This document shows, in pieces, positions 1-8,789 of a DNA stretch of 64,000 nucleotides. The notes under the pieces are model-generated. The model saw only the letters and a program-made list of their open reading frames with translations, ran no database searches and was not told the origin of the DNA. The stretch covers positions 62,001 through 126,000 of the forward strand of contig NZ_AXBA01000003.1 in NCBI RefSeq assembly GCF_000473085.1. Direction: 5' to 3'. The stretch's first letter is position 1, and each line of letters opens with the position of its first letter. This stretch comes from Azorhizobium doebereinerae UFLA1-100. Lineage in GTDB: Bacteria > Pseudomonadota > Alphaproteobacteria > Rhizobiales > Xanthobacteraceae. Position numbers and translations under genes: made by a program.

Positions 1-387
1 GTCATCATCGCCAAGGCGGCGCTGGTGCCCATGGTGCTCAACACCTCCGCCGGCATCCGCGGCGTGCCGGCCTCCTACATGGAGGTGGCGGAGGTGTTCG
101 GCTTCAGCCGTTGGCAGAAGCTGCGCCGGCTGATCCTGCCGGCGGCCGTGCCGCCCATCTTCACCGGCATCCGCTACAGCCTCACCAAGGCCTGGACGGC
201 GCTGGTGGCGGTGGAGCTGCTCGCCTCCGCCGAGGGCCTGGGCTACCTGCTGGTGTGGGGCCGGCAGATGTTCTGGCTGGATACAATGATCGTCGCCATG
301 GTCATCATCGGCGTCGTCGGCTTCGCCATGGACAAGATCCTCGCCCTCGGCGAAGCCCGGCTGCAAAGCTGGCGCATCGACGCCTGA
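1..387 (+). CDS. ABC transporter permease, NitT/TauT (SsuC-like) family, 5'-truncated by window edge
   Basis: C-terminal 128 residues of an inner-membrane permease for aliphatic sulfonate, taurine or nitrate-type substrates. The reading frame is open from base 1, so the start lies outside the window. The permease EAA-type loop that docks on the ATPase is visible (EVFGFSRWQKLRRLILPAA, roughly 48-66 of the visible part), followed by two hydrophobic segments. The next gene, also a permease, starts 10 bp after the stop, so the two may form a heterodimeric channel. Family call is firm; substrate is inferred from the sulfur-oxidation genes downstream. Confidence 0.85.
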   Translation, partial: VIIAKAALVPMVLNTSAGIRGVPASYMEVAEVFGFSRWQKLRRLILPAAVPPIFTGIRYSLTKAWTALVAVELLASAEGLGYLLVWGRQMFWLDTMIVAMVIIGVVGFAMDKILALGEARLQSWRIDA

Positions 388-397
388 GGGACGCGCC

Positions 398-1189
398 ATG
401 AGCCTGCCCCTCACCGATCGTCCCGCCTCGGGAGTCCGCCCCTCGCGGCGGCTCCTGCGGGGGCTCGTCCTGCCGGTCCTGCTGCTGGCGGCCTGGGAGC
501 TTTCCAGCCATCTGCGGCTGGTCGACCCGCGCTTCCTGCCGCCGCTGGAAGCCATTGCCCGCACCGCGTGGCACGAGGTGTGGACCGGCGACCTGTTCCT
601 GCATCTGGGCGCGAGCCTTGCCCGCAACCTCACCGGCTTTGCCATCGGCTCGGTGATCGGCGTCGCCTTCGGCCTGCTGCTGGGCCTGTCACCCGTCGCC
701 AACCGCATCGCCGGGCCGAGCTTCCATGCGGCCAAGCAGATCGCGGTGCTGGCCTGGATCCCCATCATCTCGGTGTGGTTCGGCTTCGCGGAGACCGCCA
801 AGGTGGTGTTCGTGGCGGTGGCCGCCTTCGTGCCGGTGGCCCTCAACACCATGGAGGGGGTGAGCAGCGCGCCCGCCCAACTGGTGGAGGTCGCCCATCT
901 GCTGCGCTTCTCCAGATGGCAGCAGGTCCGCCGCATCTATCTGCCGGCGGCGCTGCCCTCCATCCTCACCGGCATCCACCTCGGCCTGATCTATGCGTGG
1001 CTGGCGACGGTGGCGGCGGAATATTTCATGACCGTGGGCCCCGGCATCGGCGGGCTCATCATCGCCGGCCGCGAGCGCTTCCAGATGGACCTCGTGATGC
1101 TGGGCGTCGTGATCCTCGGCGGCGTCGGCTTCCTGCTCAACCACATCGCCACCCTCATCGAGACGCGCCTGCTGCGCTGGCGGGCCTGA
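398..1189 (+). CDS. ABC transporter permease, NitT/TauT (SsuC-like) family
   Basis: 263-residue integral membrane protein, the usual size for SsuC/TauC permeases, with about six hydrophobic segments and an EAA-type loop (EVAHLLRFSRWQQVRRIYLP). GAGGG lies a few bases before the ATG. It follows the preceding permease by 10 bp and precedes the SoxC-like gene by 10 bp, so all are probably one transcript. Likely role: half of the membrane channel importing an organosulfur compound. No ATPase or binding protein of this system is in view; they are presumably upstream of the window. Confidence 0.88.
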   Translation: MSLPLTDRPASGVRPSRRLLRGLVLPVLLLAAWELSSHLRLVDPRFLPPLEAIARTAWHEVWTGDLFLHLGASLARNLTGFAIGSVIGVAFGLLLGLSPVANRIAGPSFHAAKQIAVLAWIPIISVWFGFAETAKVVFVAVAAFVPVALNTMEGVSSAPAQLVEVAHLLRFSRWQQVRRIYLPAALPSILTGIHLGLIYAWLATVAAEYFMTVGPGIGGLIIAGRERFQMDLVMLGVVILGGVGFLLNHIATLIETRLLRWRA

Positions 1190-1199
1190 AAGGCGTTCC

Positions 1200-2462
1200 A
1201 TGTCGTTTGCGTCCTCCGGCGGCCGTCTGGGCCGCCGCCAGTTCCTCGGTGGCGCCGCCGCCGGGCTCGTGGCCGGCACCGCCTCCGGCGCTGCCGCGCA
1301 GGGGCAAGGACCCTTGCAGGGGGCCTTGCAGGTCCCTGCCTGGACCCGCGAGCAGGGCGAGGGCGTGGCGAGCCCGCCCTATGGCGTGCCCTCGCCGTTC
1401 GAGAAGGCGGTGGGGCGCCGCCCGCGCACCAAGCCGGCCTTCCCGACCGCCGCCTCTACCGGCACGCCGCTCCAGGATCTGCACGGCATCATCACGCCCT
1501 CCGGTTTGCATTACGAGCGCCACCATGCGGGCGTGCCGGCCATCGATCCGGAGCAGCACCGCCTGGTGATCCACGGCCTCGTGGACCGGCCGCTGGTGCT
1601 GACCATGAACGACATCGCCCGCTTTCCCTCGGTTTCGCGCCTGTGGTTCCTGGAATGCTCCGGCAACACGCCGCAATGGACCGGCGGCAGCGCCAAATGG
1701 ACGGTGCAGGAGACCCACGGCCTCATCTCGTGCAGCGAATGGACCGGCGTCCGGCTGTCCACACTGCTCGACGAAGTGGGGCTGAGGCCGCAGGGCCGCT
1801 GGATCCTGGCCGAGGGCGCGGACGGTGCGGCCATGAGCCGGTCCATCCCGCTCGACGTGGCGCTGGACGACGCGCTCATCGCCTATGCGCAGAATGGCGA
1901 GCACCTGCGCCCCGAGCAGGGCTATCCGCTGCGCCTGGTGCTGCCCGGCATCGAGGGCAACATGAGCATCAAGTGGCTGCGCCGGCTGAAGGTGGGCGAC
2001 CAGCCGTTCCAGACCCGCGAAGAGACGTCCAAATACACCGACCTGATGCCGGACGGCACGGCGCGGCAGTTCACCTTCGTGATGGAGGCGAAATCCGTCA
2101 TCACCTCGCCCTCCGGCGGGCACCAACTGCGGGACAAGGGCTTCTACGAGATCCGCGGCCTCGCCTGGTCCGGGCGCGGCAGGATCACCGCCGTGGACGT
2201 GAGCACGGACGGCGGGGCCACCTGGCGGCGAGCCGAGCTTCAGGCGCCGGTGCTGTCCCGCTGCCTCACCCGGTTCCGCCTGCCCTGGACCTGGGAGGGG
2301 GGACCGGCGCTGCTGCAAAGCCGGGCGGTGGACGAGACCGGCTATGTGCAGCCGGTGCGCCAGCAGCTCGTGGACGTGCGCGGGGTCAATTCCCAGTACC
2401 ATTTCAACGGCATCCAGACCTGGAAGGTGGAGCCGACCGGCGAGGTCTCCAATGCGGCCTGA
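1200..2462 (+). CDS. soxC: SoxC-like sulfite/sulfane dehydrogenase, molybdopterin subunit
   Basis: 420-residue protein of the sulfite oxidase/SoxC molybdenum family, oxidising sulfite or sulfane sulfur in the periplasm and passing electrons to cytochrome c. A Tat-type signal (GRRQFLGG near residues 11-18, then a hydrophobic Ala/Gly stretch) fits export of a folded cofactor enzyme. The single Mo-ligand cysteine is expected in LWFLECSGNTPQW (Cys153). The C-terminal third has the dimerisation-domain look of the family (DVSTDGGATWRRAEL). The gene overlaps the cytochrome gene by 11 bp. No other sox genes are present, so its job here is probably detoxifying sulfite released from organosulfur compounds. 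The symbol denotes family, not proven activity. Confidence 0.85.
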   Translation: MSFASSGGRLGRRQFLGGAAAGLVAGTASGAAAQGQGPLQGALQVPAWTREQGEGVASPPYGVPSPFEKAVGRRPRTKPAFPTAASTGTPLQDLHGIITPSGLHYERHHAGVPAIDPEQHRLVIHGLVDRPLVLTMNDIARFPSVSRLWFLECSGNTPQWTGGSAKWTVQETHGLISCSEWTGVRLSTLLDEVGLRPQGRWILAEGADGAAMSRSIPLDVALDDALIAYAQNGEHLRPEQGYPLRLVLPGIEGNMSIKWLRRLKVGDQPFQTREETSKYTDLMPDGTARQFTFVMEAKSVITSPSGGHQLRDKGFYEIRGLAWSGRGRITAVDVSTDGGATWRRAELQAPVLSRCLTRFRLPWTWEGGPALLQSRAVDETGYVQPVRQQLVDVRGVNSQYHFNGIQTWKVEPTGEVSNAA

Positions 2463-3009
2463 GCTTCGCATCCTCCTCGGCCTCCTGGCCGTCCTCGGGC
2501 TCGTCGCGCCGGCCGCCGCCGGGACGACGGGCGTGCTCGGCATCGGCCACGTGGCGACACAGGCGGACATCGCCGCCTATGACATCGACGTGCGTGCCGA
2601 CGGCGCCGGTCTGCCGCCGGGACGCGGCAGCGTGGCGGAGGGCAAGGAGCTATTCGCCGCCACCTGCGCCGCCTGCCATGGCGACAAGGGGCAGGGCGGG
2701 CAGGCCGACGTGCTCGCCGGCGGCAAGGGCACGCTGGCCACCGCCAAGCCGGTGAAGACGGTGGGCAGCTTCTGGCCCTACGCCACCACGCTGTTCGACT
2801 ATGTGAACCGCGCCATGCCCTTCACCGCGCCGCAGTCGCTGAGCGCCGACCAGGTCTATGCGGTTTCAGCCTACGTCCTGTTCCTCAACGGTTTGGTGCC
2901 GGAGGACGCGACGCTGGATGCGCAGAGCCTGCCCAGGGTCGCCATGCCCAATCGCAACGGCTTCACCAGCGACCCCCGGCCGGACGTGCCGCCGGTGGCG
3001 CGCAACTGA
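2452..3009 (+). CDS. Monoheme c-type cytochrome, electron acceptor of the SoxC-like enzyme (SoxD-like)
   Basis: 185-residue secreted cytochrome. An N-terminal hydrophobic signal (about residues 6-23) is followed by one heme-binding CAACH motif at 72-76 and a probable axial methionine in RAMPFTAPQSL (Met122). It is much shorter than diheme SoxD, so it resembles one cytochrome domain of that family or the small subunit of a sulfite dehydrogenase. I chose the ATG at 2452, which overlaps the end of the SoxC-like gene and places the signal peptide at the N-terminus. Expected role: accept electrons from sulfite oxidation in the periplasm. Confidence 0.85.
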   Translation: MRPELRILLGLLAVLGLVAPAAAGTTGVLGIGHVATQADIAAYDIDVRADGAGLPPGRGSVAEGKELFAATCAACHGDKGQGGQADVLAGGKGTLATAKPVKTVGSFWPYATTLFDYVNRAMPFTAPQSLSADQVYAVSAYVLFLNGLVPEDATLDAQSLPRVAMPNRNGFTSDPRPDVPPVARN

Positions 3010-3028
3010 TCCTGTCCGGAGAAACCCC

Positions 3029-4396
3029 ATGTCCAAGCGCAACGGCCAGCTCAAGCTCGGCGCCTTCCTCTATCCCGCGGGCCACCATGTGGCGGCCTGG
3101 CGCCATCCGCAGGCGCAGGCCGACGCGGGGGTCAACTTCGCCCACTATGCGGCGCTCGCCCAGGCGGCGGAGGCGGCGAAGTTCGACCTCGTCTTCCTGG
3201 CCGACGGGGTCAGCGTGCGCGGCGACGACATCGAGGCGCTGAGCCGCACCGCCACGCGCTATGTCGGGCAGTTCGAGCCCATCACCTTGCTCTCCGCCGT
3301 CGCGGCGCTGACCAGCCGCATCGGCCTCGTGGCCACCGCCTCCACCACCTATAACGAGCCGTTCCACATCGCCCGCAAATACGCCTCGCTCGACCACATC
3401 AGCGGCGGGCGGGCCGGCTGGAACCTCGTCACCTCGGCGGATGAGCGGGAAGCCTATAATTTCGGCCGCGAGGCCCATCTCGCCCATGCCCAGCGCTACC
3501 AGCGGGCGGAGGAATTCTACGACGTCGCCACCGGCCTGTGGGACACATGGGAGGACGACGCCTTCGTGCGCGACAAGGCGAGTGGGGTCTATTTCGACCC
3601 TGCCAAGCTGCATTATCTGGAGCATCGCGGCGCCCATTTCCAGGTGCGCGGGCCGCTGAACGTGCCGCGCCCGCCGCAGGGCCACCCGGTGGTGGTGCAG
3701 GCGGGCTCGTCGGAGGCCGGCAAGGCGCTGGCCGCGCGCTCCGCGGAGGTGATCTTCACCGCCCAGCAGACCCTGGCCGACGCCCAGGCCTTCTATGCCG
3801 ACGTAAAGGGGCGCCTCGCCGCGCACGGCCGCTCGCCGGACGACCTGAAGATCATGCCGGGCATCTTCCCGGTGGTGGGCCGCACCCATGCGGAGGCGGA
3901 GGAGAAGTACCAGGAGATCCAGGACCTTATCCATCCCGTCGTCGGTGTCTCGCTGCTGTCCAAGACGATCGGCGCGGACCTGTCCGGTTATGACATCGAC
4001 GGCCCGGTGCCGGACGTGCCGGAGACCAATGGCGGCAAGAGCCGGCAGGAACTGCTGCTGCAACTGGCCCGGCGGGAGAACCTGACCATCCGCCAGCTCT
4101 ATCTGCGCATCGCCGGCGCGCGCGGCCACTGGACCGTGGTGGGCACGGCGCAGGAGATCGCCGACCAGTTGCAGGAGCGGTTCGAGGGCTACGGGGCGGA
4201 CGGCTTCAACGTGATGCCGCCACACCTGCCGCAGGGCCTGACGGACTTCGTCGATCTGGTCATTCCCGAGCTGCGACGGCGCGGCCTGTTCCGCACCGAA
4301 TACGAGGGCCGCACGCTGCGCGAAAACCTCGGCCTCGCCCGCCCAGCGCACCGCGTGCATCCGTCCGGCGCCGGCGACATCCGCGCGGCGGAATAG
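3029..4396 (+). CDS. Flavin-dependent (FMNH2) monooxygenase, NtaA/SnaA/DszA family
   Basis: 455-residue luciferase-like monooxygenase. Family hallmarks include the N-terminal KLGAFLYPAGHH segment, FDLVFLADG, TASTTYNEPFHIARKYASLDH and GRAGWNLVTS. Members are two-component enzymes that use reduced FMN and O2 to cleave C-N or C-S bonds (nitrilotriacetate, dibenzothiophene sulfone, dimethyl sulfide). GGAG at 3018-3021 supports the ATG at 3029. It lies 19 bp after the cytochrome gene. With an organosulfur importer and a sulfite oxidiser beside it, desulfurisation is the likely role. The flavin reductase partner is not in view. Confidence 0.87.
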   Translation: MSKRNGQLKLGAFLYPAGHHVAAWRHPQAQADAGVNFAHYAALAQAAEAAKFDLVFLADGVSVRGDDIEALSRTATRYVGQFEPITLLSAVAALTSRIGLVATASTTYNEPFHIARKYASLDHISGGRAGWNLVTSADEREAYNFGREAHLAHAQRYQRAEEFYDVATGLWDTWEDDAFVRDKASGVYFDPAKLHYLEHRGAHFQVRGPLNVPRPPQGHPVVVQAGSSEAGKALAARSAEVIFTAQQTLADAQAFYADVKGRLAAHGRSPDDLKIMPGIFPVVGRTHAEAEEKYQEIQDLIHPVVGVSLLSKTIGADLSGYDIDGPVPDVPETNGGKSRQELLLQLARRENLTIRQLYLRIAGARGHWTVVGTAQEIADQLQERFEGYGADGFNVMPPHLPQGLTDFVDLVIPELRRRGLFRTEYEGRTLRENLGLARPAHRVHPSGAGDIRAAE

Positions 4397-4420
4397 CCGG
4401 CCGGGCGCCACGCCGGCATG

Positions 4421-4457
4421 AAAAACCCGGGCCGGATCATCTCCGGCCCGGGTTTTT
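4421..4457. terminator. Strong bidirectional intrinsic terminator
   Basis: Perfect 15-bp inverted repeat AAAAACCCGGGCCGG / CCGGCCCGGGTTTTT with a 7-base loop (4436-4442). A run of T follows the GC stem on either strand. It sits between the convergent monooxygenase gene (stop 4396) and the SfnB-like gene (stop 4482), so it can terminate both. Confidence 0.95.
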
Positions 4458-4481
4458 CCCTGTGAACGCAGGCGCTTCGCC

Positions 4482-5732
4482 TCAGAAGAAGCCCTTGGAG
4501 GGCAACTGCGTCCCATGCAGTTCATACTCGCCCAGCGCCCGCGCCTTCAGCGACACGGGGTTGTGCGAGGCGAGGGTGCGGGCGTTGCGCCAGTGGCGGT
4601 CCAGATTCTTGGCGCGCCGGGTGGCGGAGGCGCCCGCCACGTCGAACAGCTGGCTGGCGCCGCGGATGGTGAGGTCGTCCACGATCAGCTTCGCCTTGGA
4701 AGCGGCCACCGAGGCCGCATGGGCCAGCTCGGCGTCCGGCTCGCCCCGTTCGCGCGCCTGGAACACCGCGTCGTGCGCATCCGCGGCCGCCAGGATCAGC
4801 ACCTCCGCCGTATAGGCGCTGGCGGAGATGTGGCCGATGATCTCCTGCAGCAGCGGATCGTCCGCCACCCGCTCGGTCTGGGCGAAGTAGAAATGCCGGT
4901 CCTTGCGGCTGCCGAGCAGGGCCACCGCGTCGGTCAGCACGTTGCGCAGGATGCCCGCCACGGTGGCCGTCACCAGCAATTGGGCGACGCTGTTGCTGTG
5001 GGGCACGCCATAGCCGGTGGAGGGGCTGTCCGGCTCGATCTCGTCCGCCTCCACCCGCACGTCGTGGAAATAGGTGGTGCCGGAGCCGGTCAGCCGCTGG
5101 CCGGCGCCGTCCCAGTCGTCGATGCGCTCCACGCCCTCGCGGGTGGTGGGGATGATGGCGGTGACGACGGCGTCGTCGGGGCCGGCCGCGCGCACCTGCA
5201 CATAGTCCGCATAGAGGGTGCCGGTGCTGTAATATTTGGTGCCGGTGAGGCGGAAGCCGTCGCGATCCGGCACCAGCTTGGTGGCAAACGGGCTGGCGCC
5301 GACGCGGGCGCTGGTCAATTCGGTGCTGGCGAGGCCGACGATGGCGCCGGAGGCGATGATGTCCGCCCACTTCCTGCCGTGCGCCACCTGGCGCGACAGC
5401 GGGAAGCGTTCCACGAAGGCGTAATGGTTGCGCAGGGAATGGGCGATGTTGGGATCGGCGGCGGCGAGCGCGATCACCACCTCGAACAATTCCCGCAGCG
5501 TGCTGCCGGCGCCGCCATCCTCCCGCCGCAGCCGCAGGGCGCCGAGGCGGGCGCTGCGCACCAGCTCGAATACGTCATAGGGGTGGATGCGCTCGCGGTC
5601 GCGCTCGGCCGCTCCGGCGGCGATGAAGGCGAACAGCTCTTTCAGCTCCGGCGAGCGGTGCGTGAGCGGGCCGGAGAAGGCCGGGCGCGGCGGGGATGCG
5701 ATCTGGTTCACGAGGACGTCCTTGTCGATCAT
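4482..5732 (-). CDS. SfnB/DszC-like flavin-dependent oxidoreductase (acyl-CoA dehydrogenase fold)
   Basis: 416-residue protein of the acyl-CoA dehydrogenase-fold flavoproteins used in sulfur acquisition (SfnB, DszC). Visible features: the central beta domain with GLASTELTSARVG and KYYSTGTLYADYVQV, where substrate and flavin bind, and the helical C-terminal domain with RGASQLFDVAGASATRRAKNLDRHWRN-type ending (split here by the family's usual DRHWRNARTLASHNP). Such enzymes oxygenate or oxidise organosulfur compounds with reduced flavin. The open frame continues upstream to 6515, but the ATG at 5732 gives a normal-length protein. It is 29 bp downstream of the permease gene, same strand. Confidence 0.85.
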   Translation of the reverse strand: MIDKDVLVNQIASPPRPAFSGPLTHRSPELKELFAFIAAGAAERDRERIHPYDVFELVRSARLGALRLRREDGGAGSTLRELFEVVIALAAADPNIAHSLRNHYAFVERFPLSRQVAHGRKWADIIASGAIVGLASTELTSARVGASPFATKLVPDRDGFRLTGTKYYSTGTLYADYVQVRAAGPDDAVVTAIIPTTREGVERIDDWDGAGQRLTGSGTTYFHDVRVEADEIEPDSPSTGYGVPHSNSVAQLLVTATVAGILRNVLTDAVALLGSRKDRHFYFAQTERVADDPLLQEIIGHISASAYTAEVLILAAADAHDAVFQARERGEPDAELAHAASVAASKAKLIVDDLTIRGASQLFDVAGASATRRAKNLDRHWRNARTLASHNPVSLKARALGEYELHGTQLPSKGFF

Positions 5733-5761
5733 CTTGGCAGAAGAGGCGGCGCGCGGCGGGC

Positions 5762-6592
5762 TCACGCGCGGTCGAGGTCGTAGCCCTTCAGGAGCGGGCG
5801 GGTGAAGAGGAGGAGCAGGCTGTCCGTCGCCTTGCCCAGCACGGCGAAGACGAGGATGGCGGCGACGATCTGGTCCGGCTTGCCCAGTTGCTGGCCGTCC
5901 AGCAGCAGGTAGCCGAGCCCTTCCGACGCGCCCATGAACTCCGCCGCCACCACGAACATCCAGCCGAGCCCGAGCCCGGCGCGCAGCGCGGTGACGTAGT
6001 GCGGCAGGATCGCCGGCAGCAGGATGCGGCGAACCATGGTGAGGTTCGAGAACAGGAAGACCTGCCCCACCTCGATGATCTTGCGGTCTACCGCCATGAC
6101 GGCGCCCAGCGTGCCGAGATAAACCGGAAAGAACACGCCGACCGCGATCAGCGTCACCTTGGAGGCTTCGAAAATGCCGAGCCAGAGGATGAACAGCGGC
6201 ACCCAGGCGATGGATGGAATGGCCCGTAAGGCCTGCAACAGCGGATCGAGCAGCGCCCGCGCAAGGGCCGAGGCGCCGGTCAGCGCGCCGAGGACGGTGC
6301 CGGCGGCAACCCCGAGGGCGAAGCCGGCGGCGATGCGCTGGAGGGTGGCCGCCACATGCGGCCACAGCTCGCCGGAGCGGGCGAGGGCGGTGAGCGTCCC
6401 GGCGATGCGGCTGGGCGGCGGCATCAGCCGGCCCTGCACCAGGCCGGCGCGGACCGCGATCTCCCACAGCACCGCCAGGCCCACCGGCACAGCGAAGCCG
6501 AGGACGATGCGCCAACGCCGCCAGCCGCCCCGGCCCAAGGGAAGCGGGGCAGCGGCCGGCGCGGCGTAGGGCCGGGTGTCGGAGACGCTCAC
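5762..6592 (-). CDS. ABC transporter permease, SsuC-like (aliphatic sulfonates)
   Basis: 276-residue inner-membrane permease with about six hydrophobic segments and an EAA-type loop (EVGQVFLFSNLTMVRRILLP). The start is a GTG at 6592, four bases from the stop of the binding-protein gene, so translation is probably coupled. It belongs to an SsuA-like / SsuC-like / SfnB-like minus-strand set that lacks its own ATPase. It may share an ATPase encoded elsewhere. Confidence 0.86.
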   Translation of the reverse strand: MSVSDTRPYAAPAAAPLPLGRGGWRRWRIVLGFAVPVGLAVLWEIAVRAGLVQGRLMPPPSRIAGTLTALARSGELWPHVAATLQRIAAGFALGVAAGTVLGALTGASALARALLDPLLQALRAIPSIAWVPLFILWLGIFEASKVTLIAVGVFFPVYLGTLGAVMAVDRKIIEVGQVFLFSNLTMVRRILLPAILPHYVTALRAGLGLGWMFVVAAEFMGASEGLGYLLLDGQQLGKPDQIVAAILVFAVLGKATDSLLLLFTRPLLKGYDLDRA

Positions 6593-6596
6593 GCTC

Positions 6597-7571
6597 TCAC
6601 CGCGCCGCGAGCAGATACTGCGTGTCGATCAAGCCATCCACCTGCGCCGGCACGTTCACGTCGGCGGCGACGACCCCGGCCTTCTGCAAGGCGAGGCCGG
6701 CGGCCAGGATGGTCTCCTTCTGCCCGCCGCCGATGGGGCCGTAGCTGAGGTCGGTGCGCTCCAGCTGGCGGGCGATCACCGGCTCGGGCAGCTTGGTGGC
6801 GGCGACCAGGAAGCTCGCCAGCTCCTTCGGATGGTCCACCGCCCATGTGCGCCCGCGCTCATAGGCGGCCAGCACGCGCTTCACGATGGCCGGGTTTTCC
6901 CTGGCGAAGTCCTCGCGCACGTTGAGGACGCCCCAGGTGTTGTCTTCCGGCTTGCGGAAGAACAGGACGGCGCCGTCCTCCACCTCGGCGGAGGCCATGA
7001 TGGGGTCGAGGCCCGCCCAGGCGTCCACGTCCTTGCGCTGGAGCGCCAGGCGGCCGTCGGCGTGCTGGAGCAGGACCAGCTTCACGTCCTTCTCGGTGAG
7101 GCCCTGCGCGGCCAGGGCGCGGACCAGGAAGATGTGCGGGTCGGTGCCACGGGTGACGGCGACCGTCTTGCCCTTGAGGTCAGCAACGCTCCTGATGCCG
7201 CTGTCCGGGCGGGTCACGAGGGCGGTCCATTCCGGGCGCGAATAGACATAGATGGACTTGATGGGGTTGCCGTTGATCCTGCCGATCAGCGCGGCGGCGC
7301 CGGCGGTGGAACCGAAGTCCAGCGAGCCGGCGTTGAGGAATTCCAGCGCCTTGTTCGAGCCCGCCGACTGCACCCAGCGGATGGCGATGCCGTCCTTGGC
7401 GAACTCCTCCTCCAGGAACTTCTTCTCCTTCAGCACCAGCGACACCGGATTGTAGGTGGCCCAGTCGATACGGATCTCCTTGGGCGGGTCGGCGCGGACG
7501 GGCAGGGTCCCCAGGGCCAGGGCGAAGCCGCCGGCGATCAGCGCGCGGCGGGACAGGGCGAAGGCGGTCAT
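6597..7571 (-). CDS. Aliphatic sulfonate ABC transporter substrate-binding protein, SsuA-like
   Basis: 324-residue periplasmic binding protein. The N-terminus has an SRRALIAGG Tat-like signal and hydrophobic stretch, followed by EIRIDWATYNPVSLVLKEKK. The body contains the family's GKTVAVTRGTDPHIFLVRAL segment. The frame extends 15 codons further upstream, but the ATG at 7571 has GGAG a few bases before it and starts directly at the signal peptide. It is first in a minus-strand operon with the permease and SfnB-like genes. Sulfonate specificity is inferred from family and neighbours. Confidence 0.85.
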   Translation of the reverse strand: MTAFALSRRALIAGGFALALGTLPVRADPPKEIRIDWATYNPVSLVLKEKKFLEEEFAKDGIAIRWVQSAGSNKALEFLNAGSLDFGSTAGAAALIGRINGNPIKSIYVYSRPEWTALVTRPDSGIRSVADLKGKTVAVTRGTDPHIFLVRALAAQGLTEKDVKLVLLQHADGRLALQRKDVDAWAGLDPIMASAEVEDGAVLFFRKPEDNTWGVLNVREDFARENPAIVKRVLAAYERGRTWAVDHPKELASFLVAATKLPEPVIARQLERTDLSYGPIGGGQKETILAAGLALQKAGVVAADVNVPAQVDGLIDTQYLLAAR

Positions 7572-7886
7572 TGCGTCTCTCCACAAGCGTTCCGGAGCAG
7601 GGAACACCAGCGTCAAATTAAATTCAATAAATTTAATAGAATTAATTCATTCAGCGCATCCACCCGTCGGGCCACGGCCTGCGGCGCCCGGCCGCGTAGC
7701 CGGCGGGCACCGCCCGCGAACGGCCGGAGGCCCGCCATTTCCAGGCGCTTGCCGGGGCCTGCGGCAGTGGGGACAATCGCGGTTGCCTCATCCTTCGGCA
7801 GAATGCGTGAAAAATAACGTTGCATGATGCTCTGGAATTGAAACATATTTTTTCATCCACTGCGGCGGCCCGTCCGGCTGCCGCTC
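7572..7886. promoter_or_regulatory. Divergent promoter region with AT-rich overlapping dyads
   Basis: 315 bp between the SsuA-like gene (minus) and the RpiR gene (plus), with no gene recognised. An AT-rich island at about 7614-7650 stands out from the GC-rich surroundings. It holds TTAAATT-N5-AATTTAA (7618-7636, perfect arms) and the overlapping TTAAT-AGA-ATTAA (7633-7645). These sit 47-75 bp upstream of the SsuA-like start, where an operator for sulfur control would be expected. The regulator is unknown. Confidence 0.5.
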
Positions 7887-8789
7887 ATGCAGACGGAAGT
7901 CCCCGTGTCCGCAGCCTCGCTCATGGAGCTGATCCGATCCCGCCGTGCCGGCATGACGCCGCTGCACGGCCGGGTGGCGGATTTCGTCACCCGGCACCCG
8001 CTGCAGGCCGCCACCATGGGCATCGAGGACCTGGCGGGGGCCGCCGAGGTCTCGGTCGCCACCATCAACCGCTTCGTGCGGGGCCTTGGCCTGGAAGGGT
8101 TTGCCCAGTTCCGCGCCCTCGGGGTGGCGAGCTTCCGGCCGCTCTCCCCGGTGGAGAAGCTGGAGGCGCAGGCCGCCGCCGCGGCGCAGGAGGGCGACGT
8201 GGTATCCGGCTCGCTCGATGCGGCGCTGGCCAACCTGCGGGCGGCGCGGTCGGTGGTGGATGCCGCCGTCTTCCGCCGCGCGGCGGAGGCCATCACGGCG
8301 GCGGACCGGGTGGTGTTCCTCGGGCTCGGGCTCAGCGCCCCGCTGGTGGGGCTGCTGGCGGACATGATCCTGCCCTTCTGCCGCGCCCAGTTGATCCTGG
8401 ACGGGCAGGGCGGGCAGGAGCGGATGATCCGCCGCGCCTTCAACGTCGGCCCGGGCGATCTCGCTATCGCCTTGACATTGCCGCGCTATTCCCAGGCTAC
8501 CATCGACCATGCCCGGGCGGTGCGGGCGCAGGGGGCGACGGTGATCGGCATCACCGATGCCCTGTCCTCGCCGCTCGCGCTGCATGCGGACCTGCTGCTG
8601 CTGGGGCCGGCGGAACACCCGCTGCTGCACGCGTCCCCCACCGCCGCCGTCGGCCTGTTCGAGGCGCTCACCGCCGTCCTGACCGCCCGGCGGCAGAGCG
8701 CGGGGGATGCGGCCGAGCTGACCCGGCGCATCGCCCCCCACCTCCATGCCGTCGCCGAGGACGCTCCCGCCGAGAGGGCCACCCCATGA
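7887..8789 (+). CDS. MurR/RpiR-family transcriptional regulator
   Basis: 300-residue DNA-binding regulator. An N-terminal helix-turn-helix (about residues 35-75, [24 protein letters not shown]) precedes a C-terminal SIS domain (about 125-255, [19 protein letters not shown] and ATVIGITD) of the type that binds phosphosugars or sugar-like ligands. Its stop overlaps the start of the peptide-transporter ATPase gene (ATGA), so it heads that operon and probably controls it. RpiR members often regulate amino-sugar and cell-wall recycling genes, which would fit D-peptide hydrolases downstream. That link is inference. Confidence 0.9.
   Translation: MQTEVPVSAASLMELIRSRRAGMTPLHGRVADFVTRHPLQAATMGIEDLAGAAEVSVATINRFVRGLGLEGFAQFRALGVASFRPLSPVEKLEAQAAAAAQEGDVVSGSLDAALANLRAARSVVDAAVFRRAAEAITAADRVVFLGLGLSAPLVGLLADMILPFCRAQLILDGQGGQERMIRRAFNVGPGDLAIALTLPRYSQATIDHARAVRAQGATVIGITDALSSPLALHADLLLLGPAEHPLLHASPTAAVGLFEALTAVLTARRQSAGDAAELTRRIAPHLHAVAEDAPAERATP

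Noticed and set aside
1200-3009. Full thiosulfate-oxidising sox cluster
   Set aside because: Only SoxC-like and a single-heme cytochrome gene are present; no soxXYZAB genes are seen, so a local sulfite-oxidising role is more likely.
4482-6515. Apparent fusion of a permease-region frame with the SfnB-like protein
   Set aside because: The upstream part is a shadow frame of the permease gene at 5762-6592; the SfnB-like protein is full length from 5732.
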